Assembly (NCBI GenBank): GCA_022661535.1
Contig: JAKULF010000011.1
Location: 62,001-126,000, forward strand
Source: Eutypa lata
Taxonomy: Eukaryota > Ascomycota > Sordariomycetes > Xylariales > Diatrypaceae
Direction: 5' to 3'
DNA length: 64,000 nucleotides
The position numbers were made by a program, and so were the translations under genes. Below, piece after piece: positions 1 through 10,135 of the stretch. The notes beneath the pieces were generated by a model. The model saw only the letters and a list, made by a program, of their open reading frames with translations, ran no database searches and was not told the origin of the DNA. The first letter of the stretch is position 1. The number at the start of each line of letters is the position of its first letter.

Positions 1-680
1 TATTCCTCATTTTTGTTCGGCGTAACTTCTATTGAAAAAGCACACTTCTTTGAGTCAAGTAACCACCAGTCCCTTCTCGACCATGGTGTTAACTGAGTAC
101 GCCAGGCTTCGACTAGAAAGACTTGTGGTCTTCCTTATTCCTAGTGATGATGACGAGTGCTTGGTCGCCAGACAGCCTGAGTACTTGTTGTAGGATCTGG
201 AATTAGGTAATTCTTTGGTTCCATGTCCAGAATAAAGGGTATAAACTAAATCGTCAGCCCTTGCTAACTCGGCAACCTTTTAGAAAGCGGAGGTTATATC
301 GTGGTGCCGGCCACAGTTGTCTTCTTGTCTGGAATCGGTACCCTAATCTGCCAGGCAGGATTCAATCTCCGCGAGAGCGGAGATCTTATCCATGTTCCTA
401 TCGCACCAGCTGTTTCCATAATAAGATAGATGCTTGGTCTTGTAGGTAGAATATGTAACCCAGTTCGAGAAACTAGAACGTGACGCGATAGTGCTTTTAC
501 ATAGCCACCATTCCAAATGCAGCCCGCAGCCTGATGATTGCCAACACAGCGAAGGCTGGCCAGCGCAGCATATATAAGCGCTGTCTTTATGCTTGTTTTT
601 GCCGGTGGATCATCTAGATCATGCTAACTTGAAATATACGCCTTACGACTAATCCACACCTCTCGTAGACACAACCTACC
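1..680. other. gene-free left edge
   Basis: No convincing coding region was seen on either strand. Short open frames here have no family resemblance and no splice logic. The last part is presumably the promoter of the small gene that starts at 681. Confidence 0.5.
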
Positions 681-1036
681 ATGTCAGGTTCTGAAGAGTA
701 CGTGCTATTTCTCCCCTTTGGCAACATAGTAACTAACCCACATGAACCAGAAGCCAGGCTGACTTTACGGAAGTTGGCAAGCGTCCTTATGTCAAGGAAT
801 ACGTCGAGGTCTGTACCCAGTCAAGACCTCCCAGCAATTACTTATCAATTCCCAACTAGAAACCGACTCTTCACGTCGGAGACAGAGTCTACCTGCTCCA
901 TACAGATGGATCTCGCAAGGGACCTTATCTTGTTTCGTCGTTTCCCTCTACTGGGAAGTACACCTTGAGCCTCGAAAGCGGCAGCGTTATAAATGACGGA
1001 GCGGAAGTAGATACGGTTGACGTGGAAGCTGCCTGA
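681..1036 (+). CDS. small hypothetical protein with SH3-like C-terminal segment (three exons)
   Basis: This is a spliced model of 82 residues with exons 681-701, 758-808 and 860-1036. The third exon is the strongest part. It encodes a run with the pattern VGDRVYLL, GPYLV, KYTLSL and an acidic DGAEVD tail, which looks like a KOW/SH3-like small beta-barrel. The splice sites preserve frame: both introns are phase 0 and 56 and 51 bp long. The first intron carries a CTAAC branch-like motif, but both donors (GTGCTA, GTCTGT) are weak. The longest unspliced frame from the same ATG gives a protein with no sensible pattern, which favours splicing. Function is unknown. RNA-seq could move the first two exons. 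Confidence 0.45.
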
Positions 1037-1750
1037 TAAAAAAGCAAGGCGTTACCTAGGTAGTGGGTGGGTAGGCCGTGGTGATGGTGTGTTGGTGCTA
1101 TCTACACATTCCATGTATGTACTTCGCCTCATTTACAGCCTCATTCCGCAAAAAAGGATCCATATACTCTATCTCGTGACCCAATCAATGGTGCTTGCCG
1201 TCCACCTAACTACAAATGCCAAGATTCTGTTCCAACGAGGGGTAGTGAACCTTATAGAAGCCGGGCGATAATTAACTAGTACCATGCATTGAAGAAAAAC
1301 CCCGCGTTGACGAACTGAGAGAGCATGGCTGTGTACTAATAGTAAGCGACGTCGGCGACTGTAAGCCTACAAGCAGAATGTTGGCCTCCCTGCTGTTTCG
1401 TCCACTTGAGACCCGGGGCTGGAAGCATGCAGAATTAGCTCCTTACTAGGAGACAATTTGTTTCCCTTGAGGATAAGCCATGTGAGTAGCAACTTTTTAT
1501 CACGGAGCGGAAGGTGAGGTGTAGATTCTGTTCAACTATGAGTTGCTATTTAACTGGGTTGAGGATCGTTTGGAGACTTTGTTGATCGTCTAATCTTTGG
1601 CGCGATAAAGCAACGGACTGCCGCTGAAGCTCGTGAGAGCCTAGGGCACACGTAACAGGGAACATCAAGTATAAGTCAGTGATCTGATATTGCGCTTATG
1701 ATATCTCAGAGCATAGCACGGCCCCCACGGCCATTACAGTAACATTGGGA
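1037..1750. other. intergenic, nothing recognised
   Basis: The only open frames are short and without recognisable motifs. The stretch separates two small genes that converge towards each other. Confidence 0.5.
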
Positions 1751-2025
1751 TCATGAGCGCTTTATAAGCGAGTCCACCTCTCTCTTCAATTTATCCAATT
1801 CCTGTCGACTTTTCTGAATATCCTTCTTCGCTTTATCCAGGTCCTTCTTCGGGTTTGTTTTATTTGCGTGGTTTACAGTATTGGTAAGATTCTGGGTGTT
1901 GGTTTCGACTTTAGTTAATTTCTTGTCGAGATCGTTGATTTTCTTCGTGTTGTCTTTTTTCCTGTCATGGGAATACAATGTTAGTTGTTAAAGCTATGGA
2001 TGAAAATGAAGGTGTCTTACGCCAT
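1751..2025 (-). CDS. small Lys/Asp/Asn-rich coiled-coil protein
   Basis: This is a two-exon minus-strand gene of 71 residues. Exon 1 is only five bases (2021-2025, ATGGC) and is followed by a consensus GTAAGA donor. The intron (1962-2020, 59 bp) has a CTAAC branch-like motif and ends in ACAG, and exon 2 runs 1961-1751. The joined protein starts MAKKDNTKKINDLDKK and continues as a heptad-like, highly charged helix with KVETNTQNLTN, KDLDKAKKDIQ and LDKLKREVDSLIKRS. It has no signal peptide or membrane segment. Function is unknown, and the composition suggests an oligomerising or adaptor helix. An unspliced start at 1978 is also possible, but the donor, branch point and acceptor fit the spliced model well. 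Confidence 0.6.
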
Positions 2026-3254
2026 TATTGAGACACGGGTAAAAACAGGTATGAGTAGATGTAATTGTTGAGAGAAGGTAGGACTAAAACACAACACTGG
2101 AGTACACTCATCCGAAGCAAAAGGAAAAGTTTGAATATTAAATAGAACAACACCCCGGTACATGAACAATATTCTTATTAACCAATAGCTCTTTGTATTG
2201 CAATATATGGCCTGATCTTTGCATTCTGGAGTGACATCTGGGTTCCATTGCAGCTAACTGGCACCTATCGTATAGCCAACAAGGTGTTGGCTACAGTCCC
2301 ATGTGACACTTAATAGGTCGTTTAAGAATAACCTGGGTGATATTAGATGCTTGATGTATGTGTTTTAGGATTGTTAGGCTACCTATAGAATAAGCTGGCT
2401 CAACTGACAGGCATTGCTTAGCCACGGGCGAGGCATACCGTAATGTATAGTAAAACAATTGGAAAGGAGCGAAATGGCAAGCATAGCCCACTGGGGTTAT
2501 GGTTGAAGTTGTTATCATGTGGTATTTGTAAGACGAAAGGGTACCGTTTCCGGTTGCTCTCCACTGCGCCTCACTCGGGTATGCGCCATTGGTGACTGAG
2601 GTGACCACGTTGCATGACAAGTTAATGCTAAATTAAATGATGCATACCTTTAGATATTGCGATTTAAATAATACCTTCTTATTTAACGATAACATGAGAT
2701 TATTTTATAAGAATTATTATAAACTTTCGGTTATTTAAATTATACGATGTATTAATATCGGTATTATTTATTTGGTATAAATATACCTAGTTTAATAGAA
2801 GGTCGTATTAATTATTTTGGCAACCATTTGCATAAGTACCAATGCATATTGGCCGAGAACCAATAAGCTCACGCCCATGTAAGCCTTAAACAACCATCTC
2901 GTCTCTGTAAATTCTAACATTGGCCAAGCTTTGGCGCTCCTCACACATCGATTCCCCAAGTGGCACATCGCGAAGCGGGGCGGTACCGGCCGCTGGCAGG
3001 ATAGGATTGGCATTGCTTAGATAGCCAAGGGGCAGATAACGCCCTTTTGCCCTGATATCCTCGCAGCCTCATCTATTGACTGAAAATGCAAGTTGTTAGA
3101 AAGCATGGCAATTCCCATCACTATAATTGACGGACTAGCATGACTTGCCAAAGCCATGGAGTGTTAAAGCCACAGTCGTGTTTTCTCCTACAATATTTTA
3201 ACCTTGCTATTCTTAGTTCGCGACAACCATTGACCTAGAGGGCATTGTAACGCG
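2026..3254. other. intergenic with A+T-rich patch
   Basis: There is an A+T-rich patch at about 2640-2815. Two minus-strand open frames (2291-2620 and 2792-3013) were considered but carry no recognisable family signal. The stretch also contains the upstream region of the TPR-CHAT gene, and a missed 5' exon of that gene cannot be excluded. Confidence 0.4.
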
Positions 3255-6200
3255 ATGTTGAAGACATGTATCACCTTTTTCCTGGGGGCTTGGGATTGGT
3301 TTTATCCAGACTTGGCACGTCAACTCCACGATCTCGGGGATAAATTTTATGAAAGGTTCGACAGGACGGGAGCATTAGAAGATCTGGACAGAGCTATACT
3401 ACGATACAAAGAGTCTGTTATTGCCACACCGGAGACATACCCAGGTCGCGCAAGGAGGCTTCAGATGCTTGGGGATGGATACCACGCCAGGTACCGAGAG
3501 AAAAGAGCTAGGGCAGATCTAGAGTTATCTATACACTGGCAACAGGAAGCGCTGAAGGCAACGTCAGAAGGCCACTCAGATCATGCAGGTCGGCTGCGGA
3601 TGCTCGGCAATAGCTACCACGACAAATACCGAATAACAGGAGCCACCAAAGATATAAACATGGCTATCCAACGAGCCCAAGAAGCCGCGGAGAAGATATT
3701 AGATTTGACCCAACTGGTATATCCGCTAGGAGATCTTGCATTTCTTTTCGAACGCCAATTCGAGAGGACTGGAGATATGGTGTTTTTGGAACGAAGTTTG
3801 AGTTTATTCAAAGAAACGCTAGATATAGCACGAGAAAATGACCCAAACTATCGATCTTGGCTTCGAGGGCTTGCATTTACGTACCGACGCAAATATGACA
3901 AAACAGGATCTCTGGAATATCTAGATCGGACCATACAGCTCGGCCAAGAGTCAATTACCGAAGCACCAGAGGATCAGTTCGAACGAGCGAATGGACTTTA
4001 TAGCCTTGCAGCAGATTATTCCCTCCGGTTCATGAGAATAGAAGGGATTGAAGATTTGAATCAAAGTATCAAGCTCATGGAGGATGCCCTCGAAGAAACA
4101 ACAGAAAACGATCTGCCCTTGCGCTTGGATATTACCAAATCTCTAATAGGTGACTACGAAACCCGGTTCGAAAAAACAGGAGTTATACAAAATTGGGACC
4201 GATCATTGCAACTACTCAAGAGCACCCTGGACAATACACCAGACAACCACCCAAGTAGAGTAGCTCTGCTTGAGGGAGTAGCAGCTATGTATCAATACAG
4301 ATTCATACGCACCAAGGATACGGTGTGTGCTGAACAGTCTATTAAATTCTATCATAAAGTCTACGAGAAAATATTACAGGATCCAATCAACCAGGCATTT
4401 CACCTCCAGAAAATCGCAGATATATACAGATTGAAATATAGCGAAACGAGGGCTCCAACAGATTTCGAACAATCTGTTCGATTTTCGCAACAAGCTCTTG
4501 ATAAAATACCAGAGGACCATCAAGATCGAGCATTTCACGTTCGAAGCCTTGCAGATACATACGTCTTAGACAAGACAGGGATCATGGCCTATTCCGACGA
4601 AGCGGTTACACTTTATAAACAGGCCCTCGATATGACGCCGGCAGACAACACCCAGCAAGCCTTACTACTTATAAGTCTCGGAATGGCGCATGTGGGCCGG
4701 TTGATCAAAACAGAAGCTCCGGCTGATTTGGAACAATCCATCCAGACTTTCGACAGACTGCTGAACTTTTCTCCATCCCCTATGAGATATCGCATATACG
4801 CTGGCAAGTATCTACTGCAATTGTATGTCAGAACGAAGAACTGGTCCCAAGCCCACGAAGTCGCCTCAAAAACCTTATCGCTAATCCCCCTTTTCACGCC
4901 CCGTTTCTTGCAAACTTCGGACAGGCAAAATCTGCTTATTGAGATTGTTCACCTGGGCTCGGATGCTGCTGCAATCGCTTTGATGGCGGGAAAAGAGCCA
5001 GTCGAAGCCATACAGCTCCTTGAACTCGGACGCGGCATCATCGCAGACTCGCACAACGACATGCGCGCGGATGTCTCCGACCTCAGCCAGCAGTACCCCC
5101 AAATAGCGAGAGAATATATCGACCTTCGGGACCAGCTCGAATCCCAAACAGACGAAGCGCATGACCGAATTGACCAACTGAGCGACACACCCAAATTGAC
5201 GACGTATAGCGGTGGTCAGCGCTATAATCTGGGTCAGAAATTGGAAGAAAAAATTCAGCTCATCCGAGAAATACCGGGCTTCGACCGATTCCTCCTGCCA
5301 CCTACCCAAGAGGAATTCAAGGCAGCTGCGGTGGGCGGCCCTATCGTTGCTATCAACGTAAGCAAGTACAGCTGCGACGCATTGATCATCCAGGATACGT
5401 CCCTTAGGGCTCTGCACCTCCCCCGTCTACGAAGCGAAGACATTCGCGCCCGCGCTGGAGCGCTCGCCGGTTCCGAATTGCTAGGGCCGGATATGCTGGA
5501 ATGGCTCTGGGAAACGGTTGCGGGGCCGGTTCTGGATGCGCTGGGGTTCCTCGAAACCCCTACCACCGGCGACTGGCCGCGCATTTGGTGGATCCCCACC
5601 GGGTTTCTGGCCAGATTTCCTATTCACACCGCGGGGCGTCATTCCAGCGGTTCCTCCGATACGGTGCTAGACCGGGCTATCTCGTCCTATAGTTCCTCTA
5701 TCAAAGCCCTCATTCATAGTCGGCAGGATCGCCGGGGGACCATCAGGACACCGCCAGGATCGGACAGTGTGGTGTTGCTCGGCATGGAGAAGACCCCGGG
5801 GCATAGCACGCTTCCCCTCGTGGCGCAAGAGATTCAGCAGCTGGAAAGGCTGTTCCATACGTCCAAGCAGCTGCTGCAAGTACGCCAGCCTCGGCCCTTC
5901 CGGAAAGATGTGCTCGCCGCCGTGCGGGACTGCAAGATATTCCATTTCGCCGGCCACGGGCTCTCGGACCCGCTGGACCCGTCGAGGAGTGCGCTGCTTC
6001 TGAGCGACGAGCCGCTCACCGTAGCTAGCCTGTTCGAGACGAACCTCCATAGCCGCAAGCCCTTCCTAGCCTACCTCTCGGCCTGCAGTACGGGGCAAGT
6101 CAAGCACGACGAGCTCCTAGACGAGGGCCTCCATATGATCGGCGCGTGCCAGCTCGCTGGCTTCCGGCACGTCGTCGGCACGCTCTGGGAGGTGAACGAC

Positions 6201-6488
6201 AAGTCGTGCGTGGACGTGGCGGTCATGACGTACGAGTGGATGCAGAAGCGAGATATGAGTGACGAGTCCGTAAGCGAAGGGCTTCACCACGCATGCAGGA
6301 AGCTCCGGGGACAGTGGATAGAGGAGAATGCTGTCCGAGCAGCAGTGTCAAGGGGTGACAGACAAGGGCAAAAGCTGGGGGCCCACCAACCACACTTACC
6401 TCATGGCAACCTAGGAGAAGCGAGGGATGTTGAGGCCGTCGATGATGTGCCTCTGTACTGGGTCCCATATGTCCATTTCGGGATCTAG
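3255..6488 (+). CDS. TPR-repeat CHAT-domain protein (caspase-like fold)
   Basis: This is a single open frame of 1077 residues. Residues about 15-560 hold roughly eleven degenerate TPR-type repeats of 40-46 residues, each with a variant of the Y..RY.KTG..EDLD.AI pattern. Residues about 700-1077 form a CHAT domain. The two expected catalytic sites are present: His901 in FHFAGHG and Cys944 in LSACSTG. The protein ends with the typical YWVPYVHFG. CHAT domains belong to the caspase/separase clan. In other systems TPR-CHAT proteins act as regulated proteases, so a role in signalling or cell death is an inference here. The 5' half is noticeably A-richer than the CHAT half. The first residues look unlike a repeat start, so an upstream exon or a lost N-terminal effector domain is possible. 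Confidence 0.85.
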   Translation: MLKTCITFFLGAWDWFYPDLARQLHDLGDKFYERFDRTGALEDLDRAILRYKESVIATPETYPGRARRLQMLGDGYHARYREKRARADLELSIHWQQEALKATSEGHSDHAGRLRMLGNSYHDKYRITGATKDINMAIQRAQEAAEKILDLTQLVYPLGDLAFLFERQFERTGDMVFLERSLSLFKETLDIARENDPNYRSWLRGLAFTYRRKYDKTGSLEYLDRTIQLGQESITEAPEDQFERANGLYSLAADYSLRFMRIEGIEDLNQSIKLMEDALEETTENDLPLRLDITKSLIGDYETRFEKTGVIQNWDRSLQLLKSTLDNTPDNHPSRVALLEGVAAMYQYRFIRTKDTVCAEQSIKFYHKVYEKILQDPINQAFHLQKIADIYRLKYSETRAPTDFEQSVRFSQQALDKIPEDHQDRAFHVRSLADTYVLDKTGIMAYSDEAVTLYKQALDMTPADNTQQALLLISLGMAHVGRLIKTEAPADLEQSIQTFDRLLNFSPSPMRYRIYAGKYLLQLYVRTKNWSQAHEVASKTLSLIPLFTPRFLQTSDRQNLLIEIVHLGSDAAAIALMAGKEPVEAIQLLELGRGIIADSHNDMRADVSDLSQQYPQIAREYIDLRDQLESQTDEAHDRIDQLSDTPKLTTYSGGQRYNLGQKLEEKIQLIREIPGFDRFLLPPTQEEFKAAAVGGPIVAINVSKYSCDALIIQDTSLRALHLPRLRSEDIRARAGALAGSELLGPDMLEWLWETVAGPVLDALGFLETPTTGDWPRIWWIPTGFLARFPIHTAGRHSSGSSDTVLDRAISSYSSSIKALIHSRQDRRGTIRTPPGSDSVVLLGMEKTPGHSTLPLVAQEIQQLERLFHTSKQLLQVRQPRPFRKDVLAAVRDCKIFHFAGHGLSDPLDPSRSALLLSDEPLTVASLFETNLHSRKPFLAYLSACSTGQVKHDELLDEGLHMIGACQLAGFRHVVGTLWEVNDKSCVDVAVMTYEWMQKRDMSDESVSEGLHHACRKLRGQWIEENAVRAAVSRGDRQGQKLGAHQPHLPHGNLGEARDVEAVDDVPLYWVPYVHFGI

Positions 6489-6908
6489 ATTGCGATGTTG
6501 TGGGAAGACTTCTACAAGCTGTGAATGCATAAGTGATCACGGCCATGTTGTATCAGTAAGTGCTACTAAGTGGGCATGGGATGCAGTGAGAGCTGCAGGG
6601 TTGCTGAAGACGATGTGGCCCCGATGTAGGTCTTGGGCCGTTGATAACTAAGTATACCAATATATACATAGGCGGTTGTGGAGGACGTTATAATCAACTT
6701 ATTAGTTAGTGTTGTTCCTGTTAACCAGGAGTGGTGTGTGTACCTGTTTCTAGGTACAGACCGTTAGGTATCGGATATACCATTATCTCCCGCGCTTGAC
6801 GCCGATATAGACGAGATAACCCACGACTCCCTAGGAGAGCCCTGCCAGTGGTGCGTCGATCTCTTCCATCTCGATAGGCGACTTCGATGCACGCACCTCT
6901 TTGAGGAA

Positions 6909-7727
6909 GTACCTGTTTACATTACCGCGCGGGGGGGGGCTTTTGGTAACGGTCACCGGGATCGAATCCACCGGCTAAAACGGTCATACGTTAAGAACTT
7001 TCAGAAGCACGACTTTCGGTTTAAATAATCTTCACTTTAAAACCATCTTGTAACTTTAAAACGGTTTCGAATTATATAATATTAAAAAAATAAAAAAAAA
7101 AATAAGCGCTTATTTATTATTACTTATTATTTTTACTTTTTATTTTTTATTTTTAACTTTTTATATATATTATATATAAAATTTAAATAATAAATTTTTA
7201 AATTTTACGTATTATATATATATAAAAAATTATAATTATAATTATTTAATTATTATATTATAATTATAAAGGTTTATATTATAATATAATTATAAAATTA
7301 TAAATATTTATATATATTTAAATTTATAAATTAATTAAATAAATTAATATAATTAACTTTTATAATATATTATAATTAACTTTTATAATATATTATAATT
7401 AAATAATATAATTAAATAATGTAATTAAATAATATAATTAAATAATATAATTAAATAATATAATTAAATAATAATATAAATATAAATAATTTTAATAATT
7501 AAAAATAATTTTAATTTAAAAAATTTTTAAAAATTAATTTTAAAATAAAATAACTTTTATATAATAATAATTATTAAATATTATTATAAATTTATATAAA
7601 TTATAATCTTAAAAATAATATCGAATAATAATACTTGGCACCGAAATTTTGTAACGATATCCACCGCCGAATTAATCACTAGGATCATGTCGAAAACCCC
7701 CCCCCGCGCGGTAATGTAATTAGGTAC
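6909..7727. mobile_element. A+T-filled element with 31-bp terminal inverted repeats
   Basis: The left end (6909-6939) and the reverse complement of the right end (7697-7727) match at 29 of 31 positions. Both share GTACCT, then TTACATTACCGCGC, then nine G. Between them lie about 80 bp of mixed sequence on each side and some 600 bp of almost pure A and T with no coding capacity. This looks like a small non-autonomous DNA transposon (MITE-like), with an interior probably eroded by RIP or A+T expansion. No clear target-site duplication was seen, apart from the GTAC/TA palindrome at the tips. Confidence 0.55.
7399..7472. repeat. 13-bp A+T tandem repeat
   Basis: About five and a half copies of a 13-base unit of the ATAATATAATTAA type, one with an A-to-G change. 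They lie inside the A+T interior of the inverted-repeat element and follow two copies of a roughly 24-base A+T unit. Confidence 0.6.
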
Positions 7728-7883
7728 CAATGCCGACCAGAGACGATTAGCCGAAGTTTTACCATCATACCCGTGAGGGGCTCCATATCCAGAACATCCT
7801 CATAGAGTAACAACCAACGTCGCAATCATACAGTTGACAACACTTCATTACCCCTTTCCCAACCAATATCTTATGCCAGAAAT

Positions 7884-8603
7884 ATGTCAGAGCTTTTCGC
7901 GCAGTACAGGACCCATATAAAACTAGGATTTCGGGTTGAGATTTACAGCTACCCGAATCAAAATAGCACCTCTCGGGGTCGACCGGGATGCATGACTGCA
8001 CGTAATCCATTGCGGAGCTTGAGCTGGCATGCCTTTAAAGATCACCTTGACTGGGGATGCCGTGATGGCGGACCACTTATATCCTTCTTTACGAATTGGC
8101 ACCGAGCAATGCACTGGAGACAGTGGCATATCAACCGAGGTGCGAAAGATGTCGCCCTGATGGCCGTATGGTTGGATGGCTTACAGGTGTACGATGCCTA
8201 CGAAATTGCCTCTGCTCTGGGCGTCCGTCGGGGGCATATATCCCAACACCAAGACGAGTATCTCCTCTATGGCGGTATCAATGAAGATGACTATCGGATC
8301 CTGGCGGTGTTCTCAGGCATTCTCGACCCCGAGCCCGTGGGGTTGTCCCTTCCAGGCTGCAAGTTCGAAGCCAAGATACCTGGGGGATTCAGTCGCCCCT
8401 CACTTGGACTACAGGAAATTACCGGATCTAGAAGGCTTAAAGATGCGACAGAGGACATTATGTTAGAAGTCTATTCTTGCACTGGAATTATAAATAGTTT
8501 CCAGATAGCCTCTCTCCTTTTATCTATTGGTGGGGTTCCTTATACATCCAGGCCATGCGCTAATGGAAGAAAATATGATTACATTATACGTCTTGGATTT
8601 TAG
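7884..8603 (+). CDS. DUF7587-type fungal protein
   Basis: This is a single open frame of 239 residues. The core (residues about 44-150) has the pattern I associate with the fungal DUF7587 family: LSWHAFKDHLDW, then GGPLISFFTNWHRAMHWRQW, then a run with GAKDVALMAVW, YDAYEIA and finally DEYLLYGGINEDDYRILAVF. Members occur in many copies in some filamentous fungi and have no established function. The C-terminal third is not recognised. No signal peptide or membrane segment is visible. The gene begins about 155 bp from the right end of the inverted-repeat element, which fits an accessory, fast-turnover setting. The family name is from memory and should be confirmed by profile search. Confidence 0.7.
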   Translation: MSELFAQYRTHIKLGFRVEIYSYPNQNSTSRGRPGCMTARNPLRSLSWHAFKDHLDWGCRDGGPLISFFTNWHRAMHWRQWHINRGAKDVALMAVWLDGLQVYDAYEIASALGVRRGHISQHQDEYLLYGGINEDDYRILAVFSGILDPEPVGLSLPGCKFEAKIPGGFSRPSLGLQEITGSRRLKDATEDIMLEVYSCTGIINSFQIASLLLSIGGVPYTSRPCANGRKYDYIIRLGF

Positions 8604-8962
8604 CACGATCAGATATCATAGCTAATAGTGCGTATAAGCATGTATCCCTGTCTTTTACGAAGTATGGAGAGAATCAAGGATAAAAGCAAGCAGATAAGTG
8701 TAACGATCCTCTTACTTACCTGATTGGTAGGGTGAGTAGTATCGGAGGAGGAGTCTTGATTTGCAGGAAATACTGGATTGACGCAGTCATTGCACAGCTA
8801 CATACACGCATTACCAATGTTTTCATCAAGGATGAGACCAACGCTTTCCTAAAAAATACGAGCGATCCTTAATTATTGAAAATTACTCGGATTATAAAGG
8901 GTATTCTCCGTAACAGTGCTGTATAATTTCAATCAAATTGGATTATATTACGTTGCCTAAGT
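8604..8962. other. short convergent intergenic region
   Basis: This is the 3' flank shared by the DUF7587 gene and the GH105 gene, which converge here. Nothing else was recognised. Confidence 0.5.
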
Positions 8963-10135
8963 TTAATAAAGCTTCCGAGCATACTCTACCAATGCCATGA
9001 TAGCCATAGCCTGACCGTAAGGCATCGCCGTCTTTGCTATGTCTTTATAAAACTGTAGCGTGTCGCCCATTCCCGTGCCAAAACTCGTCTGCAGCAGCTC
9101 CCCTTCGGGTGAAACATTGTCGAGAACGCCCTTCATGGCCGACTCGGCAACATCGTCGTAAGTTCTCGTCATGTCTGGCACCCGGATATCGGCAGCGAGG
9201 TGGCGCTTCCTTCGCGCCTTGAGAATTCCGTACGCGAACCCCGCCGTCGCAGATGCCTCAAGATACGACCCCTCGGAAACTGGGTGGTCGAGGAGAGTCC
9301 TCCAAAGACCAGAGTCGACATCCTGCAGTCGCGCCAACTGCCGGCACTGCGCTTCTAGGGTGTTAAGGAGGTGTGAACGGAGGGCTCCCATTGCCGGTGA
9401 TGAGGAGTCATTTTCCAGAAGCTCAAGCATCTCGGGGACGACGATGGTGATCCAGCTGTTTCCCCGAGCCCACTTCGCCTCAGCAAAATTATGGCCCACC
9501 TCCTTTTCAGCCGCAGTATCGAATTTCCACCCGTGGAAGAAAAGACTCGTCTTGTGATCGAATAGATACTGTATGAGGATGCACATTTGCCGTAGGGCCT
9601 CTTCGACGTAATGTGGCCGGTTCAGGAGCTTGCCGATCTTAGCAAGAGGTAGCGCTATCATCATCAGGGTATCATCCCAGAGCTGTTCCGCGTTTGTCTT
9701 GACGTAGGTGATGTGTTGCATGCCACCGTATTGAGTTCGAGGAAGATCGTGCATTGCCCATTCGGCCCAAGCTTCCAAGCATGGCAAGTAAGTTTGTTTC
9801 CCCGTTTTCTCATAGACGTATGCGAGCGTAAGGAAGACTGACATGGTGTTGATGTTCTTCTCTGTCCCGCCAGCTTTGAAGTGCGACTGGAACCAGTATT
9901 CGATGATCTGGAGAAGGTCTGGCCGTCCCGTCAGCTCATAGTACTTCCATATGCCGTAAAGGCCAACGCCGTGCGTCCAGTCCCAGCCATTCCAGCTCTT
10001 GGTGTCCAGAGTTCCTCCGTTCGGTAGACGATATACGAATTCTTGATTGCTATCTTTGAGACCCACGAGCTGAGAGATCAGCAAGTCGATCTTCTCGTGG
10101 ACCTTCTGGGACTTCTCAAGGCTAATTGCAGGCAT
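8963..10135 (-). CDS. GH105 unsaturated rhamnogalacturonyl hydrolase family protein
   Basis: This is an intronless frame of 390 residues, close to the usual family length. Family features include WNGWDWTHGVGLYGIW near residues 48-63, KTNAEQLWDDTLMMIALPLA with Asp154/Asp155 at the expected general-acid position, FHGW, and AKWARGNSWI. GH105 enzymes remove the unsaturated uronic acid left by pectin or rhamnogalacturonan lyases and use an alpha6/alpha6 barrel. No signal peptide is present, so the enzyme is probably intracellular and acts on imported oligosaccharides. It is transcribed divergently from an MFS transporter across a 1.3 kb region with CreA-type motifs, which suggests joint carbon-source control. 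Confidence 0.85.
   Translation of the reverse strand: MPAISLEKSQKVHEKIDLLISQLVGLKDSNQEFVYRLPNGGTLDTKSWNGWDWTHGVGLYGIWKYYELTGRPDLLQIIEYWFQSHFKAGGTEKNINTMSVFLTLAYVYEKTGKQTYLPCLEAWAEWAMHDLPRTQYGGMQHITYVKTNAEQLWDDTLMMIALPLAKIGKLLNRPHYVEEALRQMCILIQYLFDHKTSLFFHGWKFDTAAEKEVGHNFAEAKWARGNSWITIVVPEMLELLENDSSSPAMGALRSHLLNTLEAQCRQLARLQDVDSGLWRTLLDHPVSEGSYLEASATAGFAYGILKARRKRHLAADIRVPDMTRTYDDVAESAMKGVLDNVSPEGELLQTSFGTGMGDTLQFYKDIAKTAMPYGQAMAIMALVEYARKLY

Noticed and set aside
2291..2620. 109-residue minus-strand frame
   Set aside because: No recognisable features and no splice context. Kept as possible but unsupported.
4881..5417. 178-residue minus-strand frame inside the TPR-CHAT gene
   Set aside because: It lies wholly antisense to a well-supported CHAT domain and has no domain pattern.
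6955..6975. tRNA T-arm-like GATCGAATCC sequence
   Set aside because: No matching acceptor, D-arm or anticodon arm could be built around it, and it lies inside the inverted-repeat element.
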